Notes under the pieces: model-generated
Databases searched by the model: none
Seen by the model: the letters and a program-made list of their open reading frames with translations, nothing else
Told to the model about the DNA's origin: nothing
Part shown: piece by piece, positions 1-11,136 of the stretch
How the letters are laid out: each line of letters begins with the position of its first letter
How positions within the stretch are numbered: position 1 is the stretch's first letter
DNA from: Nitrospirota bacterium
Lineage (GTDB): Bacteria; Nitrospirota; Thermodesulfovibrionia; Thermodesulfovibrionales; Magnetobacteriaceae
NCBI GenBank assembly: GCA_015233265.1
Contig: JADFXZ010000019.1
Location: 1-22,218, forward strand
Length of the DNA stretch: 22,218 nucleotides
Reading direction: 5' to 3'
Made by a program: the position numbers and the translations under genes

Positions 1-1
1 C

Positions 2-514
2 CTGGGCGTTTACGTGGCAACCCCTGTGTTTGAAGGGGCTAAGGAAAACGATATAAAAGAACTCCTGAAAAAGGCCGGCCTTGCCGAGACCGGTCAGTCT
101 GTTCTTTATGACGGCAAGACAGGGGAACCGTTTGAACGCCCTGTTACCGTGGGCTATATGTATATGCTCAAGCTTCACCACCTCGTTGAGGACAAAATAC
201 ACGCTCGCTCTATAGGCCCATATTCGCTGGTCACTCAGCAGCCCCTTGGCGGTAAGGCACAGTTTGGTGGGCAGCGGCTTGGTGAGATGGAAGTCTGGGC
301 GCTTGAGGCCTATGGGGCATCCTACACACTGCAAGAGTATCTGACAGTAAAGAGTGACGACGTTACCGGACGAGCCAAGATGTACGAGGCGATAGTCAAA
401 GGCGATGCAACGCTTGACCCGGGTGTGCCGGAGTCGTTTCATGTCCTGATAAAAGAACTCCAAAGTCTCTGTCTGGACGTAGAGCTTTTGGAGAAAAAAA
501 ATAGAGGGGGATAA
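2..514 (+). CDS. rpoB: RNA polymerase beta subunit, C-terminal fragment
   Basis: This is the last 170 codons of the beta subunit of DNA-dependent RNA polymerase. The reading frame is open from base 2, so the 5' part lies outside the window. Visible hallmarks are the C-terminal clamp segment with KIHARSIGPYSLVTQQPLGG, then GGQRLGEMEVWALEAYGA and SYTLQEYLTVKSDDVTGR, all highly conserved in bacterial RpoB. The stop (TAA, 512-514) is five bases before the rpoC start, the usual rpoBC operon arrangement. The GTG at 14 is internal and is not a real start. Confidence 0.98.
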   Translation: MGVYVATPVFEGAKENDIKELLKKAGLAETGQSVLYDGKTGEPFERPVTVGYMYMLKLHHLVEDKIHARSIGPYSLVTQQPLGGKAQFGGQRLGEMEVWALEAYGASYTLQEYLTVKSDDVTGRAKMYEAIVKGDATLDPGVPESFHVLIKELQSLCLDVELLEKKNRGG

Positions 515-519
515 CACTC

Positions 520-4635
<4,116 letters not shown>

Positions 4636-4649
4636 CAACTAACCAGCAC

Positions 4650-4677
4650 GGCAGGGGACAGTTTTGCCGCCCCTGCC
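4650..4677. repeat. 8-bp inverted repeat after rpoC
   Basis: GGCAGGGG (4650-4657) and CCCCTGCC (4670-4677) form a perfect 8-bp stem with a 12-nt loop just after the rpoC stop. No T-run follows, so it is not a canonical intrinsic terminator. It may stabilise the 3' end of rpoC mRNA, act in a factor-dependent terminator, or occlude initiation of the channel gene nine bases later. Confidence 0.6.
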
Positions 4678-4686
4678 AATACTACA

Positions 4687-5697
4687 ATGAAACAGCTACC
4701 TCAAAACACTCTGAGACATAGAATAATCGTATTAGCAGTCCTGCAGATATTGATAATATCTCTGGGGACGGCGGGCTATATGGTGACCGAGGGTTGGAAC
4801 GCCTTCGATTCGCTATATATGGTGGTGATAACGCTTGCCACAATAGGCTATCAGGAAGTTCATCCAATGACGGATACCGGCAGGGCCTTTACGATAGTTT
4901 TAATCATATTTGGCGTTGGAGTCCTTGCATATACTGTAAATACGGCAATGAGGATAGTACTGGAAGGAGAACTACAGGAAGCGCTTGGGAGGAGGAAGAT
5001 GGAGAAGAAGATTATGGGAATGAACGACCACTATATAATATGCGGCTATGGAAGAATGGGACAGATTATATGCCGTGAGCTGCGGTCAAACAATGTGCCA
5101 TATTTAGTGGTAGAAAAGGAGCACACTGACGAGGATTTGGATTGTGCCGGGCTATATCTCATCGGGGACGCCACAAAAGACGAGGTATTAATTGAAGCTG
5201 GTATAGGGCGGGCAAGCGGCTTAATCTCTGTGTTATCTACTGACGCCCAAAATTTATTCGTTGTGTTAAGCGCGCGCGGCCTAAATCCAACATTGAAAAT
5301 AGTTGCAAGGGCAGGCGAGGAGAGCACTGAATCGAAACTGATAAGGGCAGGGGCAGACCGCGTAGTCTCACCATACAACATAGGCGGCCTGAAGATGGCC
5401 CATACGATTTTGAAACCCGCGGTAGTGGATTTCCTTGAGTTTGCCACAAAAAGCGGCAATATCGAGCTGCAGATGGAGGAGTTGACAGTAACCGCAGGCT
5501 CTGAGTTTGCAAACCGGACACTGAGTGAATTGGGCATAGGCCGAAAGTATGGGGTAATCATCGTGGCGGTTAAACGCTCCACCGGCGAGATGCTCTTTAA
5601 TCCAACGCATAAGTCTATAGTAGAGCCAGGCGACTGCCTGATAGCCCTCGGCGAGGTCAGCAAACTAAGGGTTCTCGATCAGATGTTTAAGAAATAG
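4687..5697 (+). CDS. Two-TM potassium channel with RCK (TrkA-N/TrkA-C) domains
   Basis: Probable ligand-gated K+ channel of the MthK/Kch type, 336 residues. TM1 lies near residues 12-32 and TM2 near 66-88. Between them is a pore loop with selectivity filter TIGYQE (52-57), where the usual sequence is TVGYGD. A cytoplasmic RCK N-domain follows, with Rossmann motif GYGRMG (120-125) and the GDATKDEVL strand-loop (160-168), then a TrkA-C regulatory domain (~255-335). It starts 51 bases after rpoC with no clear Shine-Dalgarno sequence, so translational coupling or a separate promoter are both possible. Family assignment is firm; the gating ligand and exact ion cannot be read from the sequence. Confidence 0.9.
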   Translation: MKQLPQNTLRHRIIVLAVLQILIISLGTAGYMVTEGWNAFDSLYMVVITLATIGYQEVHPMTDTGRAFTIVLIIFGVGVLAYTVNTAMRIVLEGELQEALGRRKMEKKIMGMNDHYIICGYGRMGQIICRELRSNNVPYLVVEKEHTDEDLDCAGLYLIGDATKDEVLIEAGIGRASGLISVLSTDAQNLFVVLSARGLNPTLKIVARAGEESTESKLIRAGADRVVSPYNIGGLKMAHTILKPAVVDFLEFATKSGNIELQMEELTVTAGSEFANRTLSELGIGRKYGVIIVAVKRSTGEMLFNPTHKSIVEPGDCLIALGEVSKLRVLDQMFKK

Positions 5698-5775
5698 CTG
5701 CTTTCATCATTTTTTAGCTTATGTTGTAATATCCCATGAGATGACAAGGATATAATGGAATATTAGAGTGCTTGT

Positions 5776-5804
5776 TTGACATTTAACGCTCTATGCGATA
5801 AAAT
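5776..5804 (+). promoter_or_regulatory. Sigma-70-type promoter for the GT-C/TPR gene
   Basis: TTGACA (5776-5781), a 17-bp spacer and TAAAAT (5799-5804): a perfect -35 and a 5/6 -10 at ideal spacing. The expected transcription start is near 5811, only about eight bases before the ATG at 5819. The message would therefore be almost leaderless, which agrees with the absence of a Shine-Dalgarno sequence there. Confidence 0.7.
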
Positions 5805-5818
5805 CGTATGCAACGCCA

Positions 5819-7933
5819 ATGAATATCAGTCGATTTAAGAGTCTCTCCCCTCATGTGGGCTTACGCGTGTATGTGGCCGCGTTTTTGATTTACGTGGTTT
5901 TTGGCCTGTCCACCCTGCCCATTTTAAACGGCGATACAGACTTGTGGTATCATCTAAATGGAGGCAGATATATTGCCGCCCACGGTGAGATTGCAAATAG
6001 CTCTTTTTTTTCATTTTTAGAGCCAGCTCGCCACTTTTCCAACTACTACTGGCTTTTTCAGCTGCTTAACTATAAGATTCATCTCGCACTTGGTAACACT
6101 GGGCTTATAGCGCTCAGGGCGATGCTGTTTTGCCTTATCAGCGCAGCCCTATTTGGGGTATTTCGAGTACGCTCTGAAGGGATTACGCCCTTCTTTGTCC
6201 TGATGCTTACCATGTATATCATGCTGCTTCTGCCGAGGTCATTGCTTAATCGCCCCCATGTCTTTAGCTATCTCTTTATCGCGGTCTTTGTGTATGTCTA
6301 TGAAATCAGGCCGCAGCGGGCGTATATTCTGCCAGTAATTGCCCTTTTGTGGGTGAATCTGCACGGTGTGGAGTATCCCGTGATGCTGTTAATCTGCGGC
6401 GCTTATATGGCAGAGGTCTACGTAAGGCGTCTCAGACGAAAGACTGCCTTTACTAAGGATGAGCTAATGCGTCTGGCCTCAGGGGCGGCCTGCATGGGGG
6501 CAATATATCTGAGTCCTCACGGGGCGGCCTTGCTCAGTGTGCCGTTTACCGACACGCGATACGCCTCTGTGTATATCAATGAACTGAGGGAGATGACTGC
6601 GGTTGAGTTTTTAAGTTTCAACGTAACTGAGGGGGGGATTTCCTATATATCGATATTTAATGTAATGCTTGTACTGACTTTGTCAGGGCTCACATCCGCC
6701 CTCAGCAATAACAAACTCAGGATGAGCCATCTGGGACTGCTGCTTGGCGGCGCATATCTGCTGACAAAGGGGGCGCGCTTCCGCAGTGAGTTTGCTCTGC
6801 TTGTGATGCCAGTTGTTGGCAGCGCTCTGCCGATTGATTTTAATCACGCGGCAGTTGGAGGGCTTTCCAAGTGGCTGAGAAATACAGCCGCGGCTGTCAT
6901 CTTGTCAGTGCCGTTTATATTTGTCCACTACACTCTAAATGACTCGCCAGTGCTGGCGCGTCAGCTGCCTCACGGCGTGGTCTCGTTTTTGAAACATGTC
7001 AAAGCAATGCCGGGCAATGGCCGTGTCATGAACCATCCCAACTCAGGCGGCTATCTGCAGTGGGAACTCTACCCGCGCTATAAAATTGCTATGGATATGG
7101 AAGCGCCGTTTTTGTTTTCTGACTTCGATTTTTACAACATCCACATGAGCTATCAGGACGAGACGGTTTTCAGGAAATTCGCCGCCCGCTACCGGCCTTC
7201 CTATATAACCGTCCCACGCCAGTATGGCGCATTTAAAGAAATTATCGCAAAATTCCCGGAATATCAGCCCGTTTTCTTCGACGACGCAGAGGTCTTATAC
7301 TCAAGACAGCCCGATGTGGTGAGCTTATATTCTATCAAGGCGGTCAACCCGTTTGCCCCAGAGATTTCAGCGGCCGACAACGCCACGGTAGTCATGGCCG
7401 AGTTGAATAAGATCTCCTCAATAGACCCAAATATCGATGCGGTTGTCCGCACTATTGCCCAGATAAAAATAAACGAGGGCAAATATGACGAGGCAGTCCA
7501 ATACGCCCAAAGGCTGATTAACTCATCGCCAGATCTGCCGGTAGGATATTATCTGAGGGGCGACGCACTCATAGGTAAACAGGAATATGCCGCCGCGCTT
7601 AAATCGTTTAAAATCGCCATGGGGCGCACACCGGATGCCATGAAATCCCCTATATACAGAAAACTCTGGGAGTGCCGCTTTAAAATGAAGCAAGACAAAG
7701 AGAGCTATCAGGCGCTATCAAAGGCGGTTGATGTCTTCTCTCCTCAGACGCCATACACTGACCTTTATCAGCTGGGGCTTGCCGCCCTCGACGATGGTGA
7801 TATTGAAAGGGCACATATGCTCTTTATGGCAGCTTATGAGAAACTCCCACTGGCGGCTGACAACGCATCGCTTTTTCAGTGGGAGCAAAAGATTAAAAAA
7901 ATGCTCACAGCGTCAGGTGGGCTTATGCCCTAA
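5819..7933 (+). CDS. GT-C-like polytopic membrane protein with C-terminal TPRs
   Basis: 704-residue integral membrane protein. The first two thirds hold roughly ten hydrophobic segments. An acidic motif just after TM1, NGDTDLWYH (residues 38-46), resembles the lumenal DxD-type motif of GT-C glycosyltransferases, which use lipid-linked sugars. From about 540 to 690 the protein is soluble and helical with TPR-like repeats, for example AVQYAQRLINSSPDLPVGYY. A second protein of similar plan lies at 9295-11040, with pilin genes beside both, so pilin or surface-glycan modification is a reasonable inference. The donor sugar and acceptor are unknown. The start is fixed by the strong promoter directly upstream. 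Its TAA stop overlaps the TAG of the convergent pilin gene. Confidence 0.75.
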   Translation: MNISRFKSLSPHVGLRVYVAAFLIYVVFGLSTLPILNGDTDLWYHLNGGRYIAAHGEIANSSFFSFLEPARHFSNYYWLFQLLNYKIHLALGNTGLIALRAMLFCLISAALFGVFRVRSEGITPFFVLMLTMYIMLLLPRSLLNRPHVFSYLFIAVFVYVYEIRPQRAYILPVIALLWVNLHGVEYPVMLLICGAYMAEVYVRRLRRKTAFTKDELMRLASGAACMGAIYLSPHGAALLSVPFTDTRYASVYINELREMTAVEFLSFNVTEGGISYISIFNVMLVLTLSGLTSALSNNKLRMSHLGLLLGGAYLLTKGARFRSEFALLVMPVVGSALPIDFNHAAVGGLSKWLRNTAAAVILSVPFIFVHYTLNDSPVLARQLPHGVVSFLKHVKAMPGNGRVMNHPNSGGYLQWELYPRYKIAMDMEAPFLFSDFDFYNIHMSYQDETVFRKFAARYRPSYITVPRQYGAFKEIIAKFPEYQPVFFDDAEVLYSRQPDVVSLYSIKAVNPFAPEISAADNATVVMAELNKISSIDPNIDAVVRTIAQIKINEGKYDEAVQYAQRLINSSPDLPVGYYLRGDALIGKQEYAAALKSFKIAMGRTPDAMKSPIYRKLWECRFKMKQDKESYQALSKAVDVFSPQTPYTDLYQLGLAALDDGDIERAHMLFMAAYEKLPLAADNASLFQWEQKIKKMLTASGGLMP

Positions 7934-8406
7934 AAACCGCACCTGTTGTTGTTATTGTCTATCTTTATCTCACCACCGGCGCATGTTGCCCCGCTGGATA
8001 CGGAATTTCCAGCCGAGATTGCCCCAATGTTATAGGTTGTCCCGCTGTTGTTTACCTCTATTCTGTAGTTATACATCAGGGCGCTGGTGTTGCCGGGCTT
8101 CCAGGCAGGTAAAAACGACAAGATAGCGGCGGCGCTTGTCAGAGCTGTGTTGCCCGGGGGGCATGGAGCGTAATAGCAGCCGTTTTCATTATTATATTGT
8201 TCCATGAGAAGCTGCAGTGACTGGATGTTTTGGGCAGCTTCCGTTCTTCTGGCCTTTTCCCTTTGCCCCAGATACATGGGGATTGCAATGGCAGAGAGAA
8301 TCCCTATGATTATCATCGTTATCAAAAGCTCGGCAAGTGTAAATCCCCTCTGGTTCCTTGCGGCTGCCAGCCTGTTTGATGTGCTCAACGTAGTTATTAT
8401 GCCCAT
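7930..8406 (-). CDS. Type IV pilin/pseudopilin (solitary copy)
   Basis: 158-residue prepilin. After a 21-residue leader ending in QRG is the cleavage/methylation site G^FTLAE, with Glu at mature position 5, followed by the hydrophobic alpha-1 helix (LLITMIIIGILSAIAIP) and the GQREKARRTEA segment. The C-terminal region has a Cys pair (GATCAGG and NNRCGF) suited to the disulfide-bounded D-loop of type IV pilins. The chosen ATG (8404-8406) has AAGGAGG seven bases upstream and a promoter at 8434-8462, so the longer frame back to 8499 is not used. It is divergent from the array pilins outside the N-terminal helix. Function as minor or major pilin is not decidable here. Confidence 0.9.
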   Translation of the reverse strand: MGIITTLSTSNRLAAARNQRGFTLAELLITMIIIGILSAIAIPMYLGQREKARRTEAAQNIQSLQLLMEQYNNENGCYYAPCPPGNTALTSAAAILSFLPAWKPGNTSALMYNYRIEVNNSGTTYNIGAISAGNSVSSGATCAGGEIKIDNNNNRCGF

Positions 8407-8433
8407 AGAATTGCCTCCTTGCTGCCTCATCCT

Positions 8434-8462
8434 AAAATATGCGGCACATCTGGCCGCGTCAA
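8434..8462 (-). promoter_or_regulatory. Sigma-70-type promoter of the solitary pilin
   Basis: On the minus strand TTGACG (8462-8457), a 17-bp spacer and TATTTT (8439-8434). The predicted transcript starts near 8427, leaving about 20 nt of leader with an AAGGAGG site before the ATG at 8406. This also excludes the upstream start at 8499. Confidence 0.55.
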
Positions 8463-8517
8463 ATACATATACCCTGAAATACTCTTCATATTTTAACAAA
8501 AAATACAGTATTTTGTC

Positions 8518-8528
8518 TTATTGCGGCT
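8518..8528 (+). repeat. Left target-site duplication of the hicBA element
   Basis: TTATTGCGGCT abuts the left terminal repeat. The partner at 9282-9292 is TTATTGCGGTT, 10 of 11 bases identical (nine contiguous). Position and orientation fit a duplication made at insertion. Confidence 0.7.
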
Positions 8529-8551
8529 CAGGGCAAACGCATTTGAAAAAT

Positions 8552-8585
8552 AAAGCAGAAATTGCCTGCGCAAGCAGTCTGCTTT
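8552..8585. terminator. Hairpin in the left part of the hicBA element, possible bidirectional terminator
   Basis: AAAGCAGA (8552-8559) pairs with TCTGCTTT (8578-8585). An inner CTGC/GCAG stem closes on a GCAA (GNRA-type) tetraloop at 8570-8573. A T-run follows on the plus strand (TTTTT, 8583-8587) and a T-rich tract follows on the minus strand. It could end transcription entering the element from either side. Confidence 0.45.
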
Positions 8586-8630
8586 TTCACTTTCCGAGAA
8601 ATAAGGGCAGCAATGATATATTTGGCTGCT

Positions 8631-8645
8631 AATGCGTTTGCCCTG
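8631..8645. repeat. Internal copy of the element terminus
   Basis: AATGCGTTTGCCCTG is the exact complement of 8529-8543 and has the same orientation as the right terminus at 9268-9281. With the left end it delimits a 117-bp sub-unit (8529-8645) with perfect 15-bp inverted ends and no coding capacity. The sequence beyond 8645 does not match the left flank, so the sub-unit did not insert here by itself. Confidence 0.75.
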
Positions 8646-8690
8646 CTGTGATAGGTTGTCAAAGCTGACTGATTATGTCTTAATGAGACT

Positions 8691-8891
8691 ATGAGGCAGG
8701 TAATAATATATTCTGGTGAAGACGGCTACCTGATAGCCGAATGTCCATCATTGCCCGGATGTATTACTCAAGGGAAAACCAAAGAAGCGGTTATCGACAA
8801 TATCAAAGAAGCGATTGAACTTTATATTGAGACATTGCTTGAAAGAAACGCTGCCGTCCCTGAAGATACGCTCGAAGTCCTGCAAGTATGA
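8691..8891 (+). CDS. hicB: HicB-family antitoxin
   Basis: 66-residue HicB-like antitoxin. The degenerate RNase-H-like fold is recognisable from the pattern YSGEDGYLIAECPSLPGCIT, then QGKTKEAVIDNIKEAIELYIE. It lacks a C-terminal helix-turn-helix, as is usual for the short form, so any autoregulation would depend on the complex. It should bind and block HicA. Its TGA overlaps the hicA ATG in an ATGA (8888-8891), giving antitoxin-first order and translational coupling. The Shine-Dalgarno sequence is weak. A GTCA-N4-TGAC repeat near 8653-8664 is a possible operator, with low certainty. Confidence 0.9.
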   Translation: MRQVIIYSGEDGYLIAECPSLPGCITQGKTKEAVIDNIKEAIELYIETLLERNAAVPEDTLEVLQV

Positions 8892-9106
8892 AACTTCCGT
8901 GTATCTCTGGCCGTCAATGCGTAAAGGCTCTTGAAAAAATTGGATTCCACGAGGTCAGCCAAAGGGGCAGTCATATTGTCTTATGCAGAGATAATCCCTA
9001 TGCTCAGGTTATCGTTCCTAACCATGACAACTTAGACAGAGGGACACTGAGGGCAATTATCAGGCACGTAAATCTTACCGTTGCCGAATTTACAGAATTA
9101 CTCTAA
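8888..9106 (+). CDS. hicA: HicA-family mRNA interferase toxin
   Basis: 72-residue toxin with the dsRBD-like HicA fold. The catalytic histidine is in GSHIVL (G27 S28 H29), and the C-terminal half shows VPNHDNLDRGTLRAIIRHV, the most conserved part of the family. HicA toxins bind and cleave mRNA and tmRNA in the cytoplasm when HicB is lost. The frame overlaps hicB by four bases, so both are made from one message. The gene appears intact, including the key His. Both genes lie inside the inverted-repeat element. Confidence 0.93.
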   Translation: MKLPCISGRQCVKALEKIGFHEVSQRGSHIVLCRDNPYAQVIVPNHDNLDRGTLRAIIRHVNLTVAEFTELL

Positions 9107-9242
9107 TAGCAACCACTAAAAAAACGTGGAAATGACAGACAAAACCGAATAAATTAACACCTATTAATATCGTTCTAACCCGTTTTTTGTCATTCCAGCG
9201 GAAGCTGCAATCAAGGAAAGCATTGGTCGGAGCTAAAAGGAT
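9107..9242. other. Non-coding right part of the hicBA element
   Basis: No gene is seen between hicA and the right terminal repeat. An imperfect inverted pair, TGGAAATGACA near 9128 and TGTCATTCCA near 9187, could form a weak hairpin after hicA; no convincing terminator follows. Confidence 0.5.
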
Positions 9243-9281
9243 AGGCAAGTTCTGCCCAATTTTTCACATGCGTTTGCCCTG

Positions 9282-9292
9282 TTATTGCGGTT
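9282..9292 (+). repeat. Right target-site duplication of the hicBA element
   Basis: TTATTGCGGTT directly follows the right terminal repeat and matches the left flank at 10 of 11 bases. It ends two bases before the stop codon of the minus-strand GT-C/TPR gene (stop at 9295-9297), so the insertion did not interrupt that gene. Confidence 0.7.
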
Positions 9293-9294
9293 GC

Positions 9295-11040
9295 TTACCT
9301 CAGCCTATATCCTCCGGCTGCCTTGCGCATCTTAGCGCCAGCTAAAAGGGATGCGGCCTGCTGCCCAAGTTTGCTCATAGGGTCGGCATCAATGGTCTCT
9401 GAAAAAAACTCCATCGCGTTGTCAAAATCCTGCAACATAAAGTAACAAAGCCCCAGATTAAACTTTGTCTGCACAAGGTATGGCGCTTGCACTATGGCCT
9501 TGTTAAAACAAGAGATGGCGGTCAGCAGAGCCTCTTTTTTCCTTTTTTCATCGACGCCGGAAGCATCGGACAGCTGCATATAAACATAGCCAAGATTGTT
9601 ATAGGCCGCCGTGCACCCAGGGTCATTATTAATGGCCGCGGTGAGATAGTTCATGGCCTTTTTATAGTCCTTTCTCATGATCTCGACATTTGCCAGGGCG
9701 TTGAAAATCAGGGCGGCCTGTTCGCCGGATTTATCAGGAATCGCAAGTGCGATAAACAATTCCCGTTCACAGCCAACGATATCCTGTTCCTGCATCAAGG
9801 CAATCGCGTAGTTCGTGTGGGCGACTACCGAGTGAGGGGATTTTTTGACCGTGTCCCCCCAAAGAGTCAAATCAGACCGCCACACGCCAACCCGTTGATA
9901 TAGAAATACGAAATACACGATAGATATAATAATAAATACGCTGATAAAAACCTTTCTGTTTAAGACCTTTGCAAAGAGACCAGCTATCAGTATAGAAAAC
10001 CCCACAGAGGACAAATACAGATAGCGCTCACCCAATGGGGCTGCCACCTGTGAAAACGTGATTGAAAGCGAGGGAAGCATCGTCAGGACAATCCATAATA
10101 TCATAAATGACATTGTTGCCCCACACCTGATTATACAATAAACAGCCCCGCCAACTGCCGCGCAAAACAGCCACACATAGCCAGCACTCTGAGGAATCTC
10201 AGGCAGCAGGTTGAGATGAATCGGCACAAACAGCTTGTCTATGTAATATCCGCTTCCATAGACAAGCATATAGAGAAAATTCTTCAGCGAAACAAGCGGC
10301 GAAAGATATGCCCCCCGCGTGCCGGGCTTCGTTATGGCCTCAGTCAGACCGCTGCCATGCCTCATCATAAAATATACTACGACAACAGCCAATAATACAC
10401 AAGACACAAGGGCAAGCCTACGCCACGGCATCTTCGTGACAATCCCGTAGGCCGCGACAACCGCTATCAGCGTTATCCCGTTTTCCTTGGAGAACATGGA
10501 AAACAGATAAAATACAGCACATATCACAATCCCCTTAAGATTGTCCTCCCAGCGATAGATGACAAATCCTAAGAAGCCCAACAGAAAAAAAAATGTGGTC
10601 AGTAAATCAGTTCGCCCGGAAATCCAGGCAATAGACTCGGAGTGCACTGGGTGCAGGGCAAATGTCAGTGCGGCAAAAAAGGCGGCAAGCCTGTCTATGT
10701 TTGAAAAAAGACGCCCGGCCACGACAAAGACTAACACAGAATTAGCCGCGTGTATCAAAAGATTCTGCAGATGATAACCCATCGGGTTCATTCGCCACAG
10801 ACTCCAGTCAACAGCTAAGGACAGACGCAGAAAAGGCCGGTAATATATCCCTTTACCAAGAAAATAGCCGTAGAACGAGTGCGTATCTACAAGCACGGGG
10901 TTTGTTACCACGTGCATATCATCCCAAACAAACCCGTTAGAAAGCGAGGCAATAGCACCGGCAAAGGCGGCAGTGACAATAGCCGCATAGAAAAAAGTAT
11001 TAACCGTGAGCCTGTCCTTTAACGTCCCCGATATGGTCAT
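9295..11040 (-). CDS. TMTC-like GT-C membrane protein with C-terminal TPRs
   Basis: 581-residue polytopic membrane protein resembling the TMTC/PMT-like GT-C group. After TM1 come FVWDDMHVVTNP (WDD at 39-41), the loop motif HPVHSESIAWISGRTDLL (130-147) and several further TM segments. The last ~180 residues form TPRs (for example AAYNNLGYVYMQLSD and TKFNLGLCYFMLQDFDNAMEFF). Eukaryotic TMTCs O-mannosylate extracellular proteins; bacterial relatives are mostly uncharacterised. The ATG at 11038-11040 is preferred over the GTG at 11121, because the GTG lies upstream of the pilin terminator at 11077-11111. A TATTAT-like -10 lies near 11065-11071. Its position beside the pilin array suggests a role in pilin glycosylation, which is inference. 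Confidence 0.8.
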   Translation of the reverse strand: MTISGTLKDRLTVNTFFYAAIVTAAFAGAIASLSNGFVWDDMHVVTNPVLVDTHSFYGYFLGKGIYYRPFLRLSLAVDWSLWRMNPMGYHLQNLLIHAANSVLVFVVAGRLFSNIDRLAAFFAALTFALHPVHSESIAWISGRTDLLTTFFFLLGFLGFVIYRWEDNLKGIVICAVFYLFSMFSKENGITLIAVVAAYGIVTKMPWRRLALVSCVLLAVVVVYFMMRHGSGLTEAITKPGTRGAYLSPLVSLKNFLYMLVYGSGYYIDKLFVPIHLNLLPEIPQSAGYVWLFCAAVGGAVYCIIRCGATMSFMILWIVLTMLPSLSITFSQVAAPLGERYLYLSSVGFSILIAGLFAKVLNRKVFISVFIIISIVYFVFLYQRVGVWRSDLTLWGDTVKKSPHSVVAHTNYAIALMQEQDIVGCERELFIALAIPDKSGEQAALIFNALANVEIMRKDYKKAMNYLTAAINNDPGCTAAYNNLGYVYMQLSDASGVDEKRKKEALLTAISCFNKAIVQAPYLVQTKFNLGLCYFMLQDFDNAMEFFSETIDADPMSKLGQQAASLLAGAKMRKAAGGYRLR

Positions 11041-11076
11041 CTGATACCCGTTTGTGCCATCCCTGCTATAATAAAT

Positions 11077-11111
11077 AAAAAAGCGGGATAAAGGATAGCT
11101 CCTTTTCCCGC
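11077..11111 (-). terminator. Intrinsic terminator after the pilin array
   Basis: On the minus strand GCGGGA-AAAGGA, a GCTA loop, TCCTTT, one bulged A and TCCCGC form a 12-bp stem followed directly by TTTTTT (11082-11077). It lies 25 bases after the stop of the last pilin gene and before the GT-C/TPR gene, so it separates the two transcripts. Confidence 0.9.
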
Positions 11112-11136
11112 CCGGTAACACTCACATGCCGCATAA

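Larger units (their letters stand above)
8529..9281. mobile_element. Transposase-free mobile element carrying hicBA
   Basis: A 753-bp unit bounded by inverted repeats. The outer 14 bases are identical (CAGGGCAAACGCAT at 8529-8542; its complement at 9268-9281). The match continues inward to 39 bases with 34 identities (8529-8567 against 9243-9281). It is flanked by near-identical direct repeats at 8518-8528 and 9282-9292. No transposase lies inside, and the only genes are hicB and hicA. This is what a non-autonomous, MITE-like element moved in trans by a DDE transposase would look like. The responsible IS family cannot be named from this window. A target duplication of 9-11 bp would be compatible with families such as ISAs1. 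Confidence 0.8.

Noticed and set aside
4650..4677. Inverted repeat after rpoC as an intrinsic terminator
   Set aside because: The stem is good but no T-run follows on the plus strand.
8407..8499. Upstream extension of the solitary pilin to 8499
   Set aside because: AAGGAGG seven bases before the ATG at 8406 and a promoter at 8434-8462 place both transcription and translation starts downstream of it; the extra residues are also not leader-like.
11041..11121. GTG start at 11121 for the TMTC-like gene
   Set aside because: The segment contains a strong intrinsic terminator for the pilin array on the same strand (11077-11111) and no ribosome site.
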